The position numbers and the translations under genes were made by a program. A stretch of 64,000 nt of DNA from Candidatus Saccharimonadota bacterium (GTDB lineage Bacteria; Patescibacteriota; Saccharimonadia; Saccharimonadales; JAGQMS01), in the NCBI GenBank assembly GCA_020428535.1, contig JAGQMS010000001.1, positions 36,693 to 100,692 on the forward strand, given 5' to 3'. Shown here in pieces: positions 8,461 to 16,369 of this stretch (position 1 is the stretch's first letter; each line of letters starts with the position of its first letter). Below the pieces are notes generated by a model, which searched no databases, had not been told where the DNA came from, and worked only from the letters and a program-made list of their open reading frames with translations.

Positions 8461-8779
8461 GGTTCAGCTCCGTCACCGAGCCGAGATTCAGCTCGATGGG
8501 CATGGCATCGGGTCGAGCCTTGGGATCGGCGCGACACCATCGACTGGTGGCGGCAATCGCCGCCACAAAAAGAGTTTTGAAACTCCAGTACGCGATCAAC
8601 ATCGCGATCGCTCCAACAGCGATATTCGGCCCCCACATGCAGACCACTGTGAAGAACCACTGTGGGCCCCCATGGGGGTTCCTCGTGATTCTTGCCCATA
8701 CCGGGAAGGTATGGGCAAGCAAGTAGATCGCGGTGGTGGATGGGAAAATCCACATCCAGGCTCGAGTGGTGTCTTTCAC
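8444..8779 (-). CDS. Small GC-rich membrane protein
   Basis: This is a 111-residue protein starting at GTG with a strong AGGAGG 9-10 nt upstream. It has about two to three hydrophobic segments, roughly residues 8-30 (WMWIFPSTTAIYLLAH) and 42-75 (VVCMWGPNIAVGAIAML). I do not recognise the family. Codon use is strongly GC-rich compared with its neighbours, which suggests recent transfer. Several overlapping long frames exist on both strands because of the base composition. The promoter, SD and membrane pattern single this one out. It shares its promoter and 5'-hairpin layout with the gene at 26456-27019. Confidence 0.6.
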   Translation of the reverse strand: MKDTTRAWMWIFPSTTAIYLLAHTFPVWARITRNPHGGPQWFFTVVCMWGPNIAVGAIAMLIAYWSFKTLFVAAIAATSRWCRADPKARPDAMPIELNLGSVTELNQGGSV

Positions 8780-8926
8780 TTCTGTTTCCTCCTGCCCCTT
8801 TCCGGGGCGGTCGTTGGTTGCAACGATGCCTTGGCGGTCGGTCGACCGCTATGACAGAGGAAACTTGCAAGTGTTCCCCCAAACTGTATGTAAACTGTAA
8901 AAATTCGCGTGGAGTCAATTCCACGT
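8780..8926 (-). promoter_or_regulatory. Hairpin-rich 5' leader of the GC-rich membrane protein gene
   Basis: The roughly 145-nt leader has a 6-bp stem at its very start (CGTGGA...TCCACG, 8907-8924), then GCGGTC-GACC-GACCGC, CGTTG-CAAC-CAACG and GCCCC-GGAAA-GGGGC just before the AGGAGG. A row of stable stems of this kind would protect the mRNA 5' end or modulate translation. Confidence 0.5.
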
Positions 8927-8932
8927 GAAGCA

Positions 8933-8961
8933 TATTATAGCAAAAAGTGTATGTTTTGTCA
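8933..8961 (-). promoter_or_regulatory. Consensus sigma-70 promoter, TTGACA-17-TATAAT
   Basis: On the minus strand TTGACA (8956-8961), exactly 17 nt, then TATAAT (8933-8938), with TGC before the -10 as an extended element. It is the best promoter match in the window and reads into the GC-rich gene 8444-8779. Confidence 0.85.
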
Positions 8962-9041
8962 ATACTGGCACCCCTGTTGCTTAAGTTTGTGCAATATGCT
9001 ACAATTGGCCTAATTTATCACTAGATTAAAGGAGTTAAGAC

Positions 9042-9272
9042 GTGGGTAAACCAAAGAAACGCACCAGTGCGCGTAAAACTGGCTTGCGCCGTAGTCATTT
9101 GGTGCTGAAACTAGCACGGATGGTTAATGGCAAATCACCAGTGAAGGTTCGCACAACTAAGAATGAATCAGGAAAACGCAAGAGCGTAAGTAGTAAGACA
9201 GAAGTTGTAAGTACTAAAGAAGCTGCAAAGACGACAAAGAAAGCAGCACCTAAGAAAACAACCAAAAAGTAG
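9042..9272 (+). CDS. rpmF: Ribosomal protein bL32-like, no zinc ribbon
   Basis: The N-terminus KPKKRTSARKTGLRRSH matches the conserved start of bL32, a small 50S subunit protein. The GTG start follows GGAG with good spacing. Typical bL32 has four cysteines in a zinc ribbon. Here the protein lacks cysteine and instead ends in a long Lys/Ala/Thr-rich tail (KEAAKTTKKAAPKKTTKK). Placement ahead of nusB and rnc fits an rpmF-type cluster. The lack of the ribbon leaves some doubt. Confidence 0.7.
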   Translation: MGKPKKRTSARKTGLRRSHLVLKLARMVNGKSPVKVRTTKNESGKRKSVSSKTEVVSTKEAAKTTKKAAPKKTTKK

Positions 9273-9361
9273 TTTCTGCTCATTAAGAGTTAGGAAATTA
9301 CGTAAGCAATTTGCTATTATAGGTAGTAGATAGCTTGGAATAAAGAGGAAGATTTAACAAA

Positions 9362-9820
9362 ATGGCATCCAATCGACACTTAGGCCGAATCGTTGCTCTA
9401 CAGACTGTGTATGAGTATGTCTTTCGGGCTGATTGCGAAGATAGCGCCAATGATTTATCGGAGATCCTGGAGCGCAATATTAAGCGCTACAGCGAGACTA
9501 TCGATGATAAAGACTTTATAGTTGAACTCACAAATGGTGTGGTGAACACCCGTGAAGAGTTGGACAAAGAGCTCCAACCTCTTGCGCCGGAGTGGCCCCT
9601 AAACCAGATTTCGCGTATTGACCATGCTGTTCTCTGGATAGGCCTATATGAACTAATCAATCACAGTGATGTCCCACCAAAAGTCGTTATCAACGAAGCA
9701 GTTGAACTGGCAAAAGGTTTTGGCAGTGATTCATCTAGTAAATTCATCAATGGCGTACTAGGCACAGCCTATCGCAATCGTAGTGGAGATGATGCTTCTA
9801 AAGAAGAGAAGCAAGCATGA
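9362..9820 (+). CDS. nusB: Transcription antitermination factor NusB
   Basis: This 152-residue helical protein binds boxA RNA with S10 and promotes rRNA antitermination. The C-terminal signature VPPKVVINEAVELAKGFG followed by SSKFINGVLG is diagnostic. The N-terminus (SNRHLGRIVALQTVYEY) matches the NusB start. Length is normal. It overlaps the following Nudix gene by 4 nt, so the two are probably translated from one mRNA. Confidence 0.93.
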   Translation: MASNRHLGRIVALQTVYEYVFRADCEDSANDLSEILERNIKRYSETIDDKDFIVELTNGVVNTREELDKELQPLAPEWPLNQISRIDHAVLWIGLYELINHSDVPPKVVINEAVELAKGFGSDSSSKFINGVLGTAYRNRSGDDASKEEKQA

Positions 9821-10317
9821 AGCGACCAAGACCCATCAAAGGTCTGAAACAATTTGTTCGTTCCCGCAGGCGACCGCCAATCCAAGAAGTAGTTCGCGAG
9901 ACTACCGCAGGTGGAATTATTTACCGCCGGGCAAAGAATTCTAAAGAGATTGAGATCTTGCTTGTTCAAGATGCCCGTGACAGGTGGACTATTCCAAAAG
10001 GGCACGTTGAAGAGGGCGAAACCACCCAAGAGACGGCTCTTAGAGAAATCGGTGAGGAAACAGGCTTAAAAGATATCAAAATTATGGGCTGGATCGGCAA
10101 AACGAACTTCCGCTACCGCCGAGAAAATAGCCTTGTTTTGATGGTCACTCACGTATATTTAGCTAAATCACTGAATTACAACGAAGTTCCCCAAAGAGAA
10201 GACTGGATGAACGGTATCAAATGGTTCCCGGCGAGCGAAGCAATTGACGCCGTAGCCTATGAACAGTTGAATAAATTGATGCTGGTCGGCATGAAGAAAA
10301 TGCGTGAAACAGCGTAG
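9817..10317 (+). CDS. Nudix hydrolase
   Basis: This is a 166-residue enzyme with a complete Nudix box from Gly62 to Leu84: Glu68, Arg76, Glu77, Glu80 and Glu81 are all present (PKGHVEEGE, REIGEETGL). These residues bind the metal used to cleave nucleoside diphosphate derivatives. The tail (DWMNGIKWFPASEAI) resembles diadenosine polyphosphate or NTP hydrolases of the MutT group. The substrate is not deducible. A basic N-terminus of about 20 residues precedes the domain. It overlaps nusB by 4 nt. Confidence 0.88.
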   Translation: MKRPRPIKGLKQFVRSRRRPPIQEVVRETTAGGIIYRRAKNSKEIEILLVQDARDRWTIPKGHVEEGETTQETALREIGEETGLKDIKIMGWIGKTNFRYRRENSLVLMVTHVYLAKSLNYNEVPQREDWMNGIKWFPASEAIDAVAYEQLNKLMLVGMKKMRETA

Positions 10318-10375
10318 CTTGGCAACAAGTATATAGTAGAAGTATAAAGAATAAAGGAAGGAAAATAAGACTTTA

Positions 10376-11182
10376 ATGCAACCAAAAGTAAATATAGACG
10401 CGACGCCGTATGTGGATTTAGCAAAAAATGTACTGGGCGTAACGTTTAACGACATAAGCTTTCTCGTGACAGCTTTTACACACAGATCGTACCTCAACGA
10501 GCACAAAAAGACGGTCTCCGAGCACAACGAGAGATTAGAATTTTTAGGTGATGCTGTTCTTGAGTTAGCAGTCACTAGGTTTTTGTATCTGAACTACTCT
10601 GAGCCAGAAGGAATCTTAACTAATTGGCGCAGTGCGCTTGTGCGAACAGAGAGCATTTCTGCCGCTGGGAGCCGACTTGGTTTTGAGCAGTATCTCAGAC
10701 TCTCAAGAGGTGAAAAAAGAGGTAGTGATCGAGCCAGAGAACAAATCTTGGCAAACTGCTTCGAGGCAGTTATCGGCGCCATATACCTAGACCAAGGTTA
10801 TGACGAAGCTGAAAAATTCATTCAAAGAAATATTACCTCAACTTTTGACGCGATTTTGGAATCTGGTTCGTGGATGGACCCAAAGTCTAGACTGCAAGAA
10901 ATTGTCCAGGCCGAAGTTGGCTTTACGCCTCAATATCGTGTGTTAGGTGAAGAAGGCCCTGATCACGAAAAAATCTTCACGATTGGGGTATTTGTCGGTG
11001 ATGAACTAAAAGGCAAGGGCGAAGGTCACTCCAAACAAATCGCTCAAGCCCGGGCTGCTGAGCGCGCTTTAGGGGTATATGTTTCGGCAAAAAAACTTTC
11101 ATCTGAACCACCGCTGTTGACAGAAGATGATAAATCAGGTAAAATCACCAGGAGTAAAAAATCAGGGAAAGAAACTAAATAA
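10376..11182 (+). CDS. rnc: Ribonuclease III
   Basis: This 268-residue endonuclease cleaves double-stranded RNA, including rRNA precursors. The signature ERLEFLGDAVLEL (about residues 52-64) carries the metal-binding residues, with a second acidic site in NCFEAVIGAIYLD. A dsRNA-binding domain occupies about residues 162-235 (LQEIVQAEVG to IAQARAAERAL). A Lys/Ser-rich tail extends the C-terminus. The stop overlaps the rpsP start by 1 nt (TAATG). Confidence 0.95.
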   Translation: MQPKVNIDATPYVDLAKNVLGVTFNDISFLVTAFTHRSYLNEHKKTVSEHNERLEFLGDAVLELAVTRFLYLNYSEPEGILTNWRSALVRTESISAAGSRLGFEQYLRLSRGEKRGSDRAREQILANCFEAVIGAIYLDQGYDEAEKFIQRNITSTFDAILESGSWMDPKSRLQEIVQAEVGFTPQYRVLGEEGPDHEKIFTIGVFVGDELKGKGEGHSKQIAQARAAERALGVYVSAKKLSSEPPLLTEDDKSGKITRSKKSGKETK

Positions 11183-11601
11183 TGCTGACAATCCGCTTGC
11201 AACGCGGTGGTCGAAAAGGCCTTCCGCAATATCGAGTCGTCGTACAAGACTCACGATTCTCGCCAACATCTGGGCGCATAGTATCTGTTATTGGTACTTA
11301 TAATCCACATAGCAAAGAAGTAACTGTTGATAAAGAAGCAGCTACCAAGTTTATGAGCAATGGCGCACAGCCATCACCTCGAGTTGCTTCAATCCTAAGA
11401 GCACAAGGTGTAGCTCTACCATCATGGGTCAAGCAAGCTGACAAAAAGTCAAAAGCTATCCGAAATGTTGGCAAATTGAAGCGCAATACCCCAGAAGCGC
11501 CTGCCGAGGAAGCAGCACCAGACGCTGAAGCTCCAGCAGAAGTACCTGCAGAAGTTGAGGCGGACGAAGAAGCTGTAGCTACTGAAACTACTGAAGAATA
11601 G
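11182..11601 (+). CDS. rpsP: Ribosomal protein bS16 with acidic tail
   Basis: The first 80 residues match bS16 (MLTIRLQRGGRKGLPQYRVV, then GRIVSVIGTYNP), a 30S assembly protein. After residue 95 a long Glu/Ala/Pro-rich acidic tail (about 45 residues) extends beyond the usual length of about 80-100. It sits between rnc and khpA, an arrangement like the rpsP-khpA-trmD order of many bacteria. A terminator follows. Confidence 0.95.
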   Translation: MLTIRLQRGGRKGLPQYRVVVQDSRFSPTSGRIVSVIGTYNPHSKEVTVDKEAATKFMSNGAQPSPRVASILRAQGVALPSWVKQADKKSKAIRNVGKLKRNTPEAPAEEAAPDAEAPAEVPAEVEADEEAVATETTEE

Positions 11602-11623
11602 ATAAAGCAGAATTTGTGTATGA

Positions 11624-11650
11624 ATGCAGGCTATAATCGCCTGCATTTTT
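11624..11650 (+). terminator. Intrinsic terminator after rpsP
   Basis: ATGCAGGC pairs with GCCTGCAT across a 7-nt loop and is followed by TTTTTC. A weak TATAAT lies in the loop. Confidence 0.75.
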
Positions 11651-11688
11651 CGTGATAAACTAAAAACATACTAATTGGAGGAACTTTG

Positions 11689-12126
11689 ATGTCAACTGTA
11701 AGTATAGACCAGCAATTTGTGGAATATGTAGTTAAGTCCATAGTCGGGAATCAAGACGCAGTAAAAGTCGACCGCTCGGTAGACGAAAAAGGGGTTCTTT
11801 TAGAGCTGACTGTTGACCCAGAAGACTTAGGACGTGTCATTGGCAAACGAGGGGCTACAGCTCAAAGCCTCAGGACGCTTCTGCGTGCTCTAGGCACAAA
11901 GAATGAAGCCCGCTACAACCTAAAGATTGTCGACAACGGTGCGCCAAGGCCAGCACGGAGCGATGATAGTCCAGCCACAAGTACATCTGACGATGACGAT
12001 GTGGTAAGCAATGACGATGTTGCCGATGAAGCGGAAGTAGAAGCTCCAAAAGAAACCAAGAGTAGCGAATCAATGGCAAGCAAAGCTCGAAAAGAGCTAG
12101 ACGATCTTGATGATCTAGATATTTAG
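11689..12126 (+). CDS. khpA: KH-domain RNA-binding protein (KhpA-like)
   Basis: This is a 145-residue protein. Residues 1-80 form a single KH domain with the loop VIGKRGATAQSLRTLLRALG, the core of the KhpA/YlqC family that binds RNA and helps in translation and cell growth. The C-terminal 60 residues are very acidic and low complexity (SDDDDVVSNDDVADEAE). GGAGG at 11677-11681 stands 7 nt before this ATG and decides the start over the TTG at 11686. It lies between rpsP and trmD, the usual place for khpA. Confidence 0.88.
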   Translation: MSTVSIDQQFVEYVVKSIVGNQDAVKVDRSVDEKGVLLELTVDPEDLGRVIGKRGATAQSLRTLLRALGTKNEARYNLKIVDNGAPRPARSDDSPATSTSDDDDVVSNDDVADEAEVEAPKETKSSESMASKARKELDDLDDLDI

Positions 12127-12249
12127 TTTTTTACAGAGGGCAGCAAATTTATTATTTGCATGTAGTGAAAAGCTTTGATTAAATAAACGTAGCCTTTATT
12201 TTTTGAGGGCTAAAAGCTAAACAAACACACATAAGGTAACAAAAAAGTT

Positions 12250-12348
12250 GGCTCATGCGAGCCCTTCAAAGTGGAGTCGTTGATCGTAGCGATTTCGAGG
12301 GAGAGCCTTATGTGAAAGCACCGCCCAAATCGAGGCGGTGCATTTTTT
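12250..12348 (+). ncRNA. Structured leader or small RNA ending in a terminator upstream of trmD
   Basis: Between khpA and trmD lie a GGCTC-ATGC-GAGCC hairpin, further complementary segments, and a strong intrinsic terminator (GCACCGCC 12318-12325, GGCGGTGC 12334-12341, then six T). An earlier TAGCC...GGCTA stem lies near 12190-12215. The terminator ends before the trmD promoter, so this is either a small RNA gene or an attenuator. I recognise no family. Confidence 0.45.
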
Positions 12349-12360
12349 ATAATATTGTTG

Positions 12361-12366
12361 TATAAT
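12361..12366 (+). promoter_or_regulatory. -10 element for leaderless trmD
   Basis: TATAAT ends 7 nt before the trmD ATG and there is no ribosome binding site. Confidence 0.6.
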
Positions 12367-12373
12367 AAACTTA

Positions 12374-13045
12374 ATGAAAATTCAAATTATTACTCTTTTT
12401 CCTGAGGCGGTAGAGCCTTATTTGAAAGCTTCAATGCTTTGGAAGGCCTCTGATCGAGGTCTTGTAGAGTTTTCGCTGATTAATTTGCGAGACTTTGGGA
12501 TCGGCCCAAGAAAAACGGTTGATGATACGCCATACGGCGGTGGCGATGGCATGCTTTTGAAGCCTGAACCCTTGGTAGCGGCGATAGAGTACGCAATTGA
12601 ACAGAATATAGAATATAGAAGAAAGAATAAAGAAAAGCCACAAAGACCTATAGTATTACTCCCAACACCGAGGGGTACGATTTATAAGCAATCAGACGCA
12701 AAGAGGTTGGCAGCATCAAATCGAGATCTGATTATTGTATGCCCTCGGTATGAAGGTTATGACGAGAGAGTCACCAAGTGGGTAGACGAACAAATTTGTA
12801 TTGGGAATTATGTGCTAACAGGCGGGGAGTTGCCAGCAATGATTATCGCCGACAGTGTAGTGAGGCTAATCCCTGGAGTATTGGGTGGCGAGAAATCAGC
12901 TGAAATTGAGAGTTTTCAAATTGATGACCAAAACATCGAGTTCCCTCAATACACCAGACCAGAGAAGTTTAAGGGCCTGAAGGTGCCGGACGTGTTATTG
13001 AGTGGACATCATGCGGAGATAGAGAAATGGCGAAAAAACCAGTAG
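12374..13045 (+). CDS. trmD: tRNA (guanine-N1)-methyltransferase
   Basis: This 223-residue SPOUT enzyme methylates G37 of tRNAs that read CNN and CGG-type codons. Recognisable segments are the MKIQIITLFPE start, DDTPYGGGDGMLLKPEPL, PRYEGYDERV and IGNYVLTGGELPAM, which form the knotted SAM-binding site. Length is near the bacterial norm of 230-250. It is probably leaderless, with TATAAT 7 nt upstream. The next gene starts 19 nt inside its 3' end. Confidence 0.96.
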   Translation: MKIQIITLFPEAVEPYLKASMLWKASDRGLVEFSLINLRDFGIGPRKTVDDTPYGGGDGMLLKPEPLVAAIEYAIEQNIEYRRKNKEKPQRPIVLLPTPRGTIYKQSDAKRLAASNRDLIIVCPRYEGYDERVTKWVDEQICIGNYVLTGGELPAMIIADSVVRLIPGVLGGEKSAEIESFQIDDQNIEFPQYTRPEKFKGLKVPDVLLSGHHAEIEKWRKNQ

Positions 13046-13836
13046 TTCCCCCACCAAGTCTTCAAGAGGCCTATTTAGCGGCAAGAGCTGAATTATGTTA
13101 TTCGGACCAGGGACCGTTAATTGATGAGGTTGAGTTGTATCAGCTATTAAGTTATCCGGGCCAGCGTGTACCTAGTAATGCTTACGTAGGCGAATTACTC
13201 AAAGATTTGTTTGGCGAGTATTCTGATACCAATAGTAGGGTTGAAGACTTTTTAGCCAATGGATTCTCATGGCAGGTTAGAGAAAATGGTGGCCCTACGG
13301 CTCATTTAATGATTCCCCAAAATACCGAACCATTTTATATTATGGTCGCTCTATCCCCAGTTGTTGTCGATATGTTGGCGAATATGATCATGATTCACAC
13401 ATCACCAGCAAGCGATAAAGATGTTCCGGGCGCAGTATGGGAGGCAACAAGATGGTACTATGAGACATGCATGATCTGGGCTGGGTTAAGCTATTTACGG
13501 CTAAAAGGTTTCGGAGTCACGCAAGATGTCAGCGAAGGACTGGCACGTTACAATAGATCTTCTAAGTTTCTAGAGAGCGCTAAAATAGGACCAATTGCAT
13601 TTGCAGACTTGTGTTTGGCGGCAGATCTTAGTACAAAATCAGCAATTGATAGGATGACAAGGCGTGGAAGTGGGTATCATGGTGATGGTGTTTTCAATGA
13701 GCTTATAGAACGATTGTCTCACTTTGCTGAAAAAGGCTTACACGCTACTAATGATCCGTTCTTCGCGGCACTTTCGGAAGTAGATACATCAGCACTATTA
13801 GATACTCCAGAAAGTGTTGTGCAGATTTTTGGCTAG
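13027..13836 (+). CDS. Unknown protein co-transcribed with trmD
   Basis: I do not recognise this 269-residue soluble protein. It is mostly helical with a hydrophobic middle (MVALSPVVVDMLANMIMIHT) and one stretch that could bind a partner (VWEATRWYYETCMIWAGLSYL). It overlaps the end of trmD by 19 nt, which implies coupling. No signal peptide is visible. Confidence 0.65.
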   Translation: MAKKPVVPPPSLQEAYLAARAELCYSDQGPLIDEVELYQLLSYPGQRVPSNAYVGELLKDLFGEYSDTNSRVEDFLANGFSWQVRENGGPTAHLMIPQNTEPFYIMVALSPVVVDMLANMIMIHTSPASDKDVPGAVWEATRWYYETCMIWAGLSYLRLKGFGVTQDVSEGLARYNRSSKFLESAKIGPIAFADLCLAADLSTKSAIDRMTRRGSGYHGDGVFNELIERLSHFAEKGLHATNDPFFAALSEVDTSALLDTPESVVQIFG

Positions 13837-13871
13837 TTCAACTTGCTATACTAGAAGTATAAGGAGGGGTT

Positions 13872-14237
13872 ATGAAATTCAATGGAATAATGATTGGCAC
13901 AGAAGATGTGAGCAAGCTTGCTGATTTTTATACTAAAGTTCTGGGCGAGCCAACTTGGAATATGGATGGATTCTATGGCTGGGCTACTGATGGCGCAAAT
14001 TTGATGCTCGGGGCTCATAGTGAAGTTAAGGGCGAGTCAGTGAATCCTCAAAGAATGTTGATGCAGTTTGAAGCGAGTGACGTAAAAGCGGAATTTGAAA
14101 GAATCAAAGAATGTGGTGCAAGCGTGGTTGCAGAGCCATACCAACCAGATAGCGAAAATAGCCCAAATGTTTGGCTGGCGACTGTTGCCGATGTTGATGG
14201 CAATTATATTCAATTAGCAACACCATGGGAGGGTTAG
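13872..14237 (+). CDS. VOC-superfamily (glyoxalase-like) protein
   Basis: This is a 121-residue protein with the beta-alpha-beta-beta-beta pattern of vicinal oxygen chelate proteins: MKFNGIMIGTEDVSKLADFYTKVLGEP at the start and DVDGNYIQLATP at the end. The family includes glyoxalases, dioxygenases and resistance proteins. No complete His/Glu metal set is evident, so activity is uncertain. AGGAGGGG provides the ribosome binding site and TATACT lies further upstream. The sod gene starts 1 nt after its stop. Confidence 0.8.
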   Translation: MKFNGIMIGTEDVSKLADFYTKVLGEPTWNMDGFYGWATDGANLMLGAHSEVKGESVNPQRMLMQFEASDVKAEFERIKECGASVVAEPYQPDSENSPNVWLATVADVDGNYIQLATPWEG

Positions 14238-14861
14238 ATGGCAGAATTTAAGTTACCAGAACTACCTTATGGCCTAGATGATCTAGCGCCGGTTTTGAGC
14301 AGGGAGACACTAGAATTTCATTACGGCAAACATCATCAAGCCTACATCACCAATCTCAACGGGCTGATAGCGGGCACTGAGAATGAAAGCAAATCGGTTG
14401 AAGAAATTATCAAATCAGCAGAGCCAGGCGGGCTTTTTAATAATTCCGCACAGGCGTATAACCATACTTTCTACTGGTTTGGCTTAGCACCCAGCAAAGG
14501 TGAGAGCAACGCTCCGAGCGGGTCTATAGCGGACGCGATAAACACTAAATTTGGAGATTTTGAAACTTTCAAGAGTCAGTTTAGCGATTTAGGAGTTAAA
14601 CATTTTGGTAGTGGATGGGCTTGGCTAGTAAAGAACATCTCTGGAGAGTTGGAGATGAAGGGCATGCATGATGCAGATACCCCGATCAAAACTGGTGACA
14701 CACCACTGCTTGCACTTGATGTTTGGGAACATGCCTACTACATTGACTATCGCAATAAACGACCCGACTATATATCTGCCTTCTGGCAACTTGTGAATTG
14801 GGATTTTGTAGAACAGCGGTTCGTTGCTGATTCTTACGAATCTTTGATGATGCCTAGCTAG
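14238..14861 (+). CDS. sodB: Superoxide dismutase (Fe type)
   Basis: This 207-residue cytoplasmic enzyme dismutates superoxide. Metal ligands are visible at His28 (HYGKHH), His76 (YNHTFYW), Asp161 and His165 (DVWEHAYY). The stretch NNSAQAYNHTFYW, with Gln before the second ligand, is typical of iron rather than manganese enzymes. Length is normal. It follows the VOC gene without a gap and together with msrA, glutaredoxins and rhodanese points to oxygen exposure. Confidence 0.93.
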   Translation: MAEFKLPELPYGLDDLAPVLSRETLEFHYGKHHQAYITNLNGLIAGTENESKSVEEIIKSAEPGGLFNNSAQAYNHTFYWFGLAPSKGESNAPSGSIADAINTKFGDFETFKSQFSDLGVKHFGSGWAWLVKNISGELEMKGMHDADTPIKTGDTPLLALDVWEHAYYIDYRNKRPDYISAFWQLVNWDFVEQRFVADSYESLMMPS

Positions 14862-14862
14862 G

Positions 14863-16053
14863 CTAGCGCATCCGTCGGCCGTTATTGAGATCTACACCAA
14901 AACTAAGTTCGGCGGTGTTGATGAAGGTGTCTTTGTCGTTGATGATAGCTTGTGGAGGCAACTGATCAGATTTAGTCTTGAGACCGCTGACTCGTTTGAC
15001 GGCTGTGCCGATTGCCAAGAATTCTATAAGCCCATTACCAAGTTGGTAGACATAGGTTTTGATACCCAAAACATCGTCAGCGCCAATTGCGGTTGCTTGA
15101 GCCTGAACTTTCTTCAAAGACTCTTCTCGGGCGCCGTATATTAGCTCGGTCATTGCAGTGACCTCACCGCGAACTAGGCTTTGCAGGGCAGAAGTGATCC
15201 CACCAACTACACCAAGAGAGTAAACCGAAGTCCCAAGCACGAGTTGCAGGGGCATGTAGCCAAGGCGAGTGACGTTCCACATTTCTTCGCAAGTAAGGTC
15301 GGAGGTGATGACATCCACTTTGTCGCTGATTTCACTAACTTTGGGGTGATTAGCGGCGGTGCCGATCATCATCATTTCTTGCACGCCAGTTGTACCAAAA
15401 GGCAAGATGCTTGTTTGGATGCCAACAACTGAATTGGCGTTGACGCTTCTCGCCTCAGCCATGATTCTTTCAAGAGCAAGGTGTCTTGTTGCTGTGAAGA
15501 CATCGCTATATTCTTTGACCTCACCCTTTGCTAGGGCACGAAAGCCACCCAAAATACCGCGCGCAATACCGACAGAATAGGCAACATTGCCGAATACAAA
15601 GCTCACAGGGTCGTAGCCGGCATCTATTTGACAAAAAAGTTCTTGGCCGTCAGATGAGGTAGTGAAGGGTGTTCGGCCACCGGGGTTATCTTTGTGATGG
15701 ATGGCGGAACCTACAGACAAAAATTCAATGTTATTGCCATGAAAAACAATTTCGCTGTTGACGCTTGTTGCGCCGTCACCGCTGTGCTGGGCCAGCTCAT
15801 TAATTAGCCTTTCAAGCGAAAGCCTTCGGCCTTCATAAATCATGTGGGTGAATTGAGTGACCTCACCGCCGAGAGCACTCCTAAAACCAGAGGTAAGACT
15901 GCCCACCAAACCAAGCGCAAAGACTGAGTTCCCAACAACCATGTTGCCTGGGCGATAACCGATCGCATCCGCACAATACATCTCGTTGCCAGATAGCCCG
16001 GTAAAAACTGCATCATGTGTTGGTACTTGTTGATTTTCTGTTTGTTCGCTCAT
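14863..16053 (-). CDS. Triple YbjQ/DUF74-type repeat protein
   Basis: This is a 396-residue protein made of three homologous units of about 105 residues (roughly 14-120, 130-240 and 250-355). Each has GY-P-----G-S/N---VG-------F/L--L--GEV-----T/V followed by R--L-R/K and an N-V/D-----V segment ending in IGTA. Single units of this kind are the YbjQ (UPF0145) putative heavy-metal-binding family, which forms pentamers. Triplication in one chain is unusual. A GCCTCC-complementary GGAGGC lies before the ATG. Function is unknown. Confidence 0.75.
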   Translation of the reverse strand: MSEQTENQQVPTHDAVFTGLSGNEMYCADAIGYRPGNMVVGNSVFALGLVGSLTSGFRSALGGEVTQFTHMIYEGRRLSLERLINELAQHSGDGATSVNSEIVFHGNNIEFLSVGSAIHHKDNPGGRTPFTTSSDGQELFCQIDAGYDPVSFVFGNVAYSVGIARGILGGFRALAKGEVKEYSDVFTATRHLALERIMAEARSVNANSVVGIQTSILPFGTTGVQEMMMIGTAANHPKVSEISDKVDVITSDLTCEEMWNVTRLGYMPLQLVLGTSVYSLGVVGGITSALQSLVRGEVTAMTELIYGAREESLKKVQAQATAIGADDVLGIKTYVYQLGNGLIEFLAIGTAVKRVSGLKTKSDQLPPQAIINDKDTFINTAELSFGVDLNNGRRMR

Positions 16054-16218
16054 GAAATTGTTGCCTCCTAAAGAAAAAGTTCGTTCCTTTCGATTATCTC
16101 ACTAAGAAACAAAAAATGACAGGGGTGGAAGAATCCTCAAAACTGTTATACAATAACAAAGCACTTCAGGCATTCTAATCCAACTATGTTCTAAATTCTA
16201 AGTCCTATGTGCTAATTT

Positions 16219-16345
16219 ATGGCGAGTGCCAAGTGTGAGACGAGCCAGTGGCTCGTTGCAAGAGAATCTTTCAGGATCAAACTTGTTTGATGCATGAAAG
16301 TTCTGTGGGCAGGCGGAGCTTGCCAAGGCGCACCTTACCGCTTGA
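16219..16345. repeat. Structured repeat, copy A (upstream of tRNA-Gln)
   Basis: The copy starts with ATGGCGAGTGCCAAG, close to the first bases of tRNA-Gln. Then follow a 7-bp stem ACGAGCC-AGT-GGCTCGT (16240-16256), GCAAG, and a stem CTTTCA...TGAAAG (16268-16300) enclosing ATCAAAC-TT-GTTTGAT. Copy B keeps the loops and replaces the stem bases in matching pairs. Confidence 0.65.
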
Positions 16346-16369
16346 TAGTAAGGTAATAATATATAGGTT

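Noticed and set aside
8382..8933. Long open frames on both strands in the GC-rich block, including 183-residue frames.
   Set aside because: They result from low stop-codon density in GC-rich DNA. Only the minus-strand 8444-8779 frame has a promoter, SD and a membrane-protein pattern.
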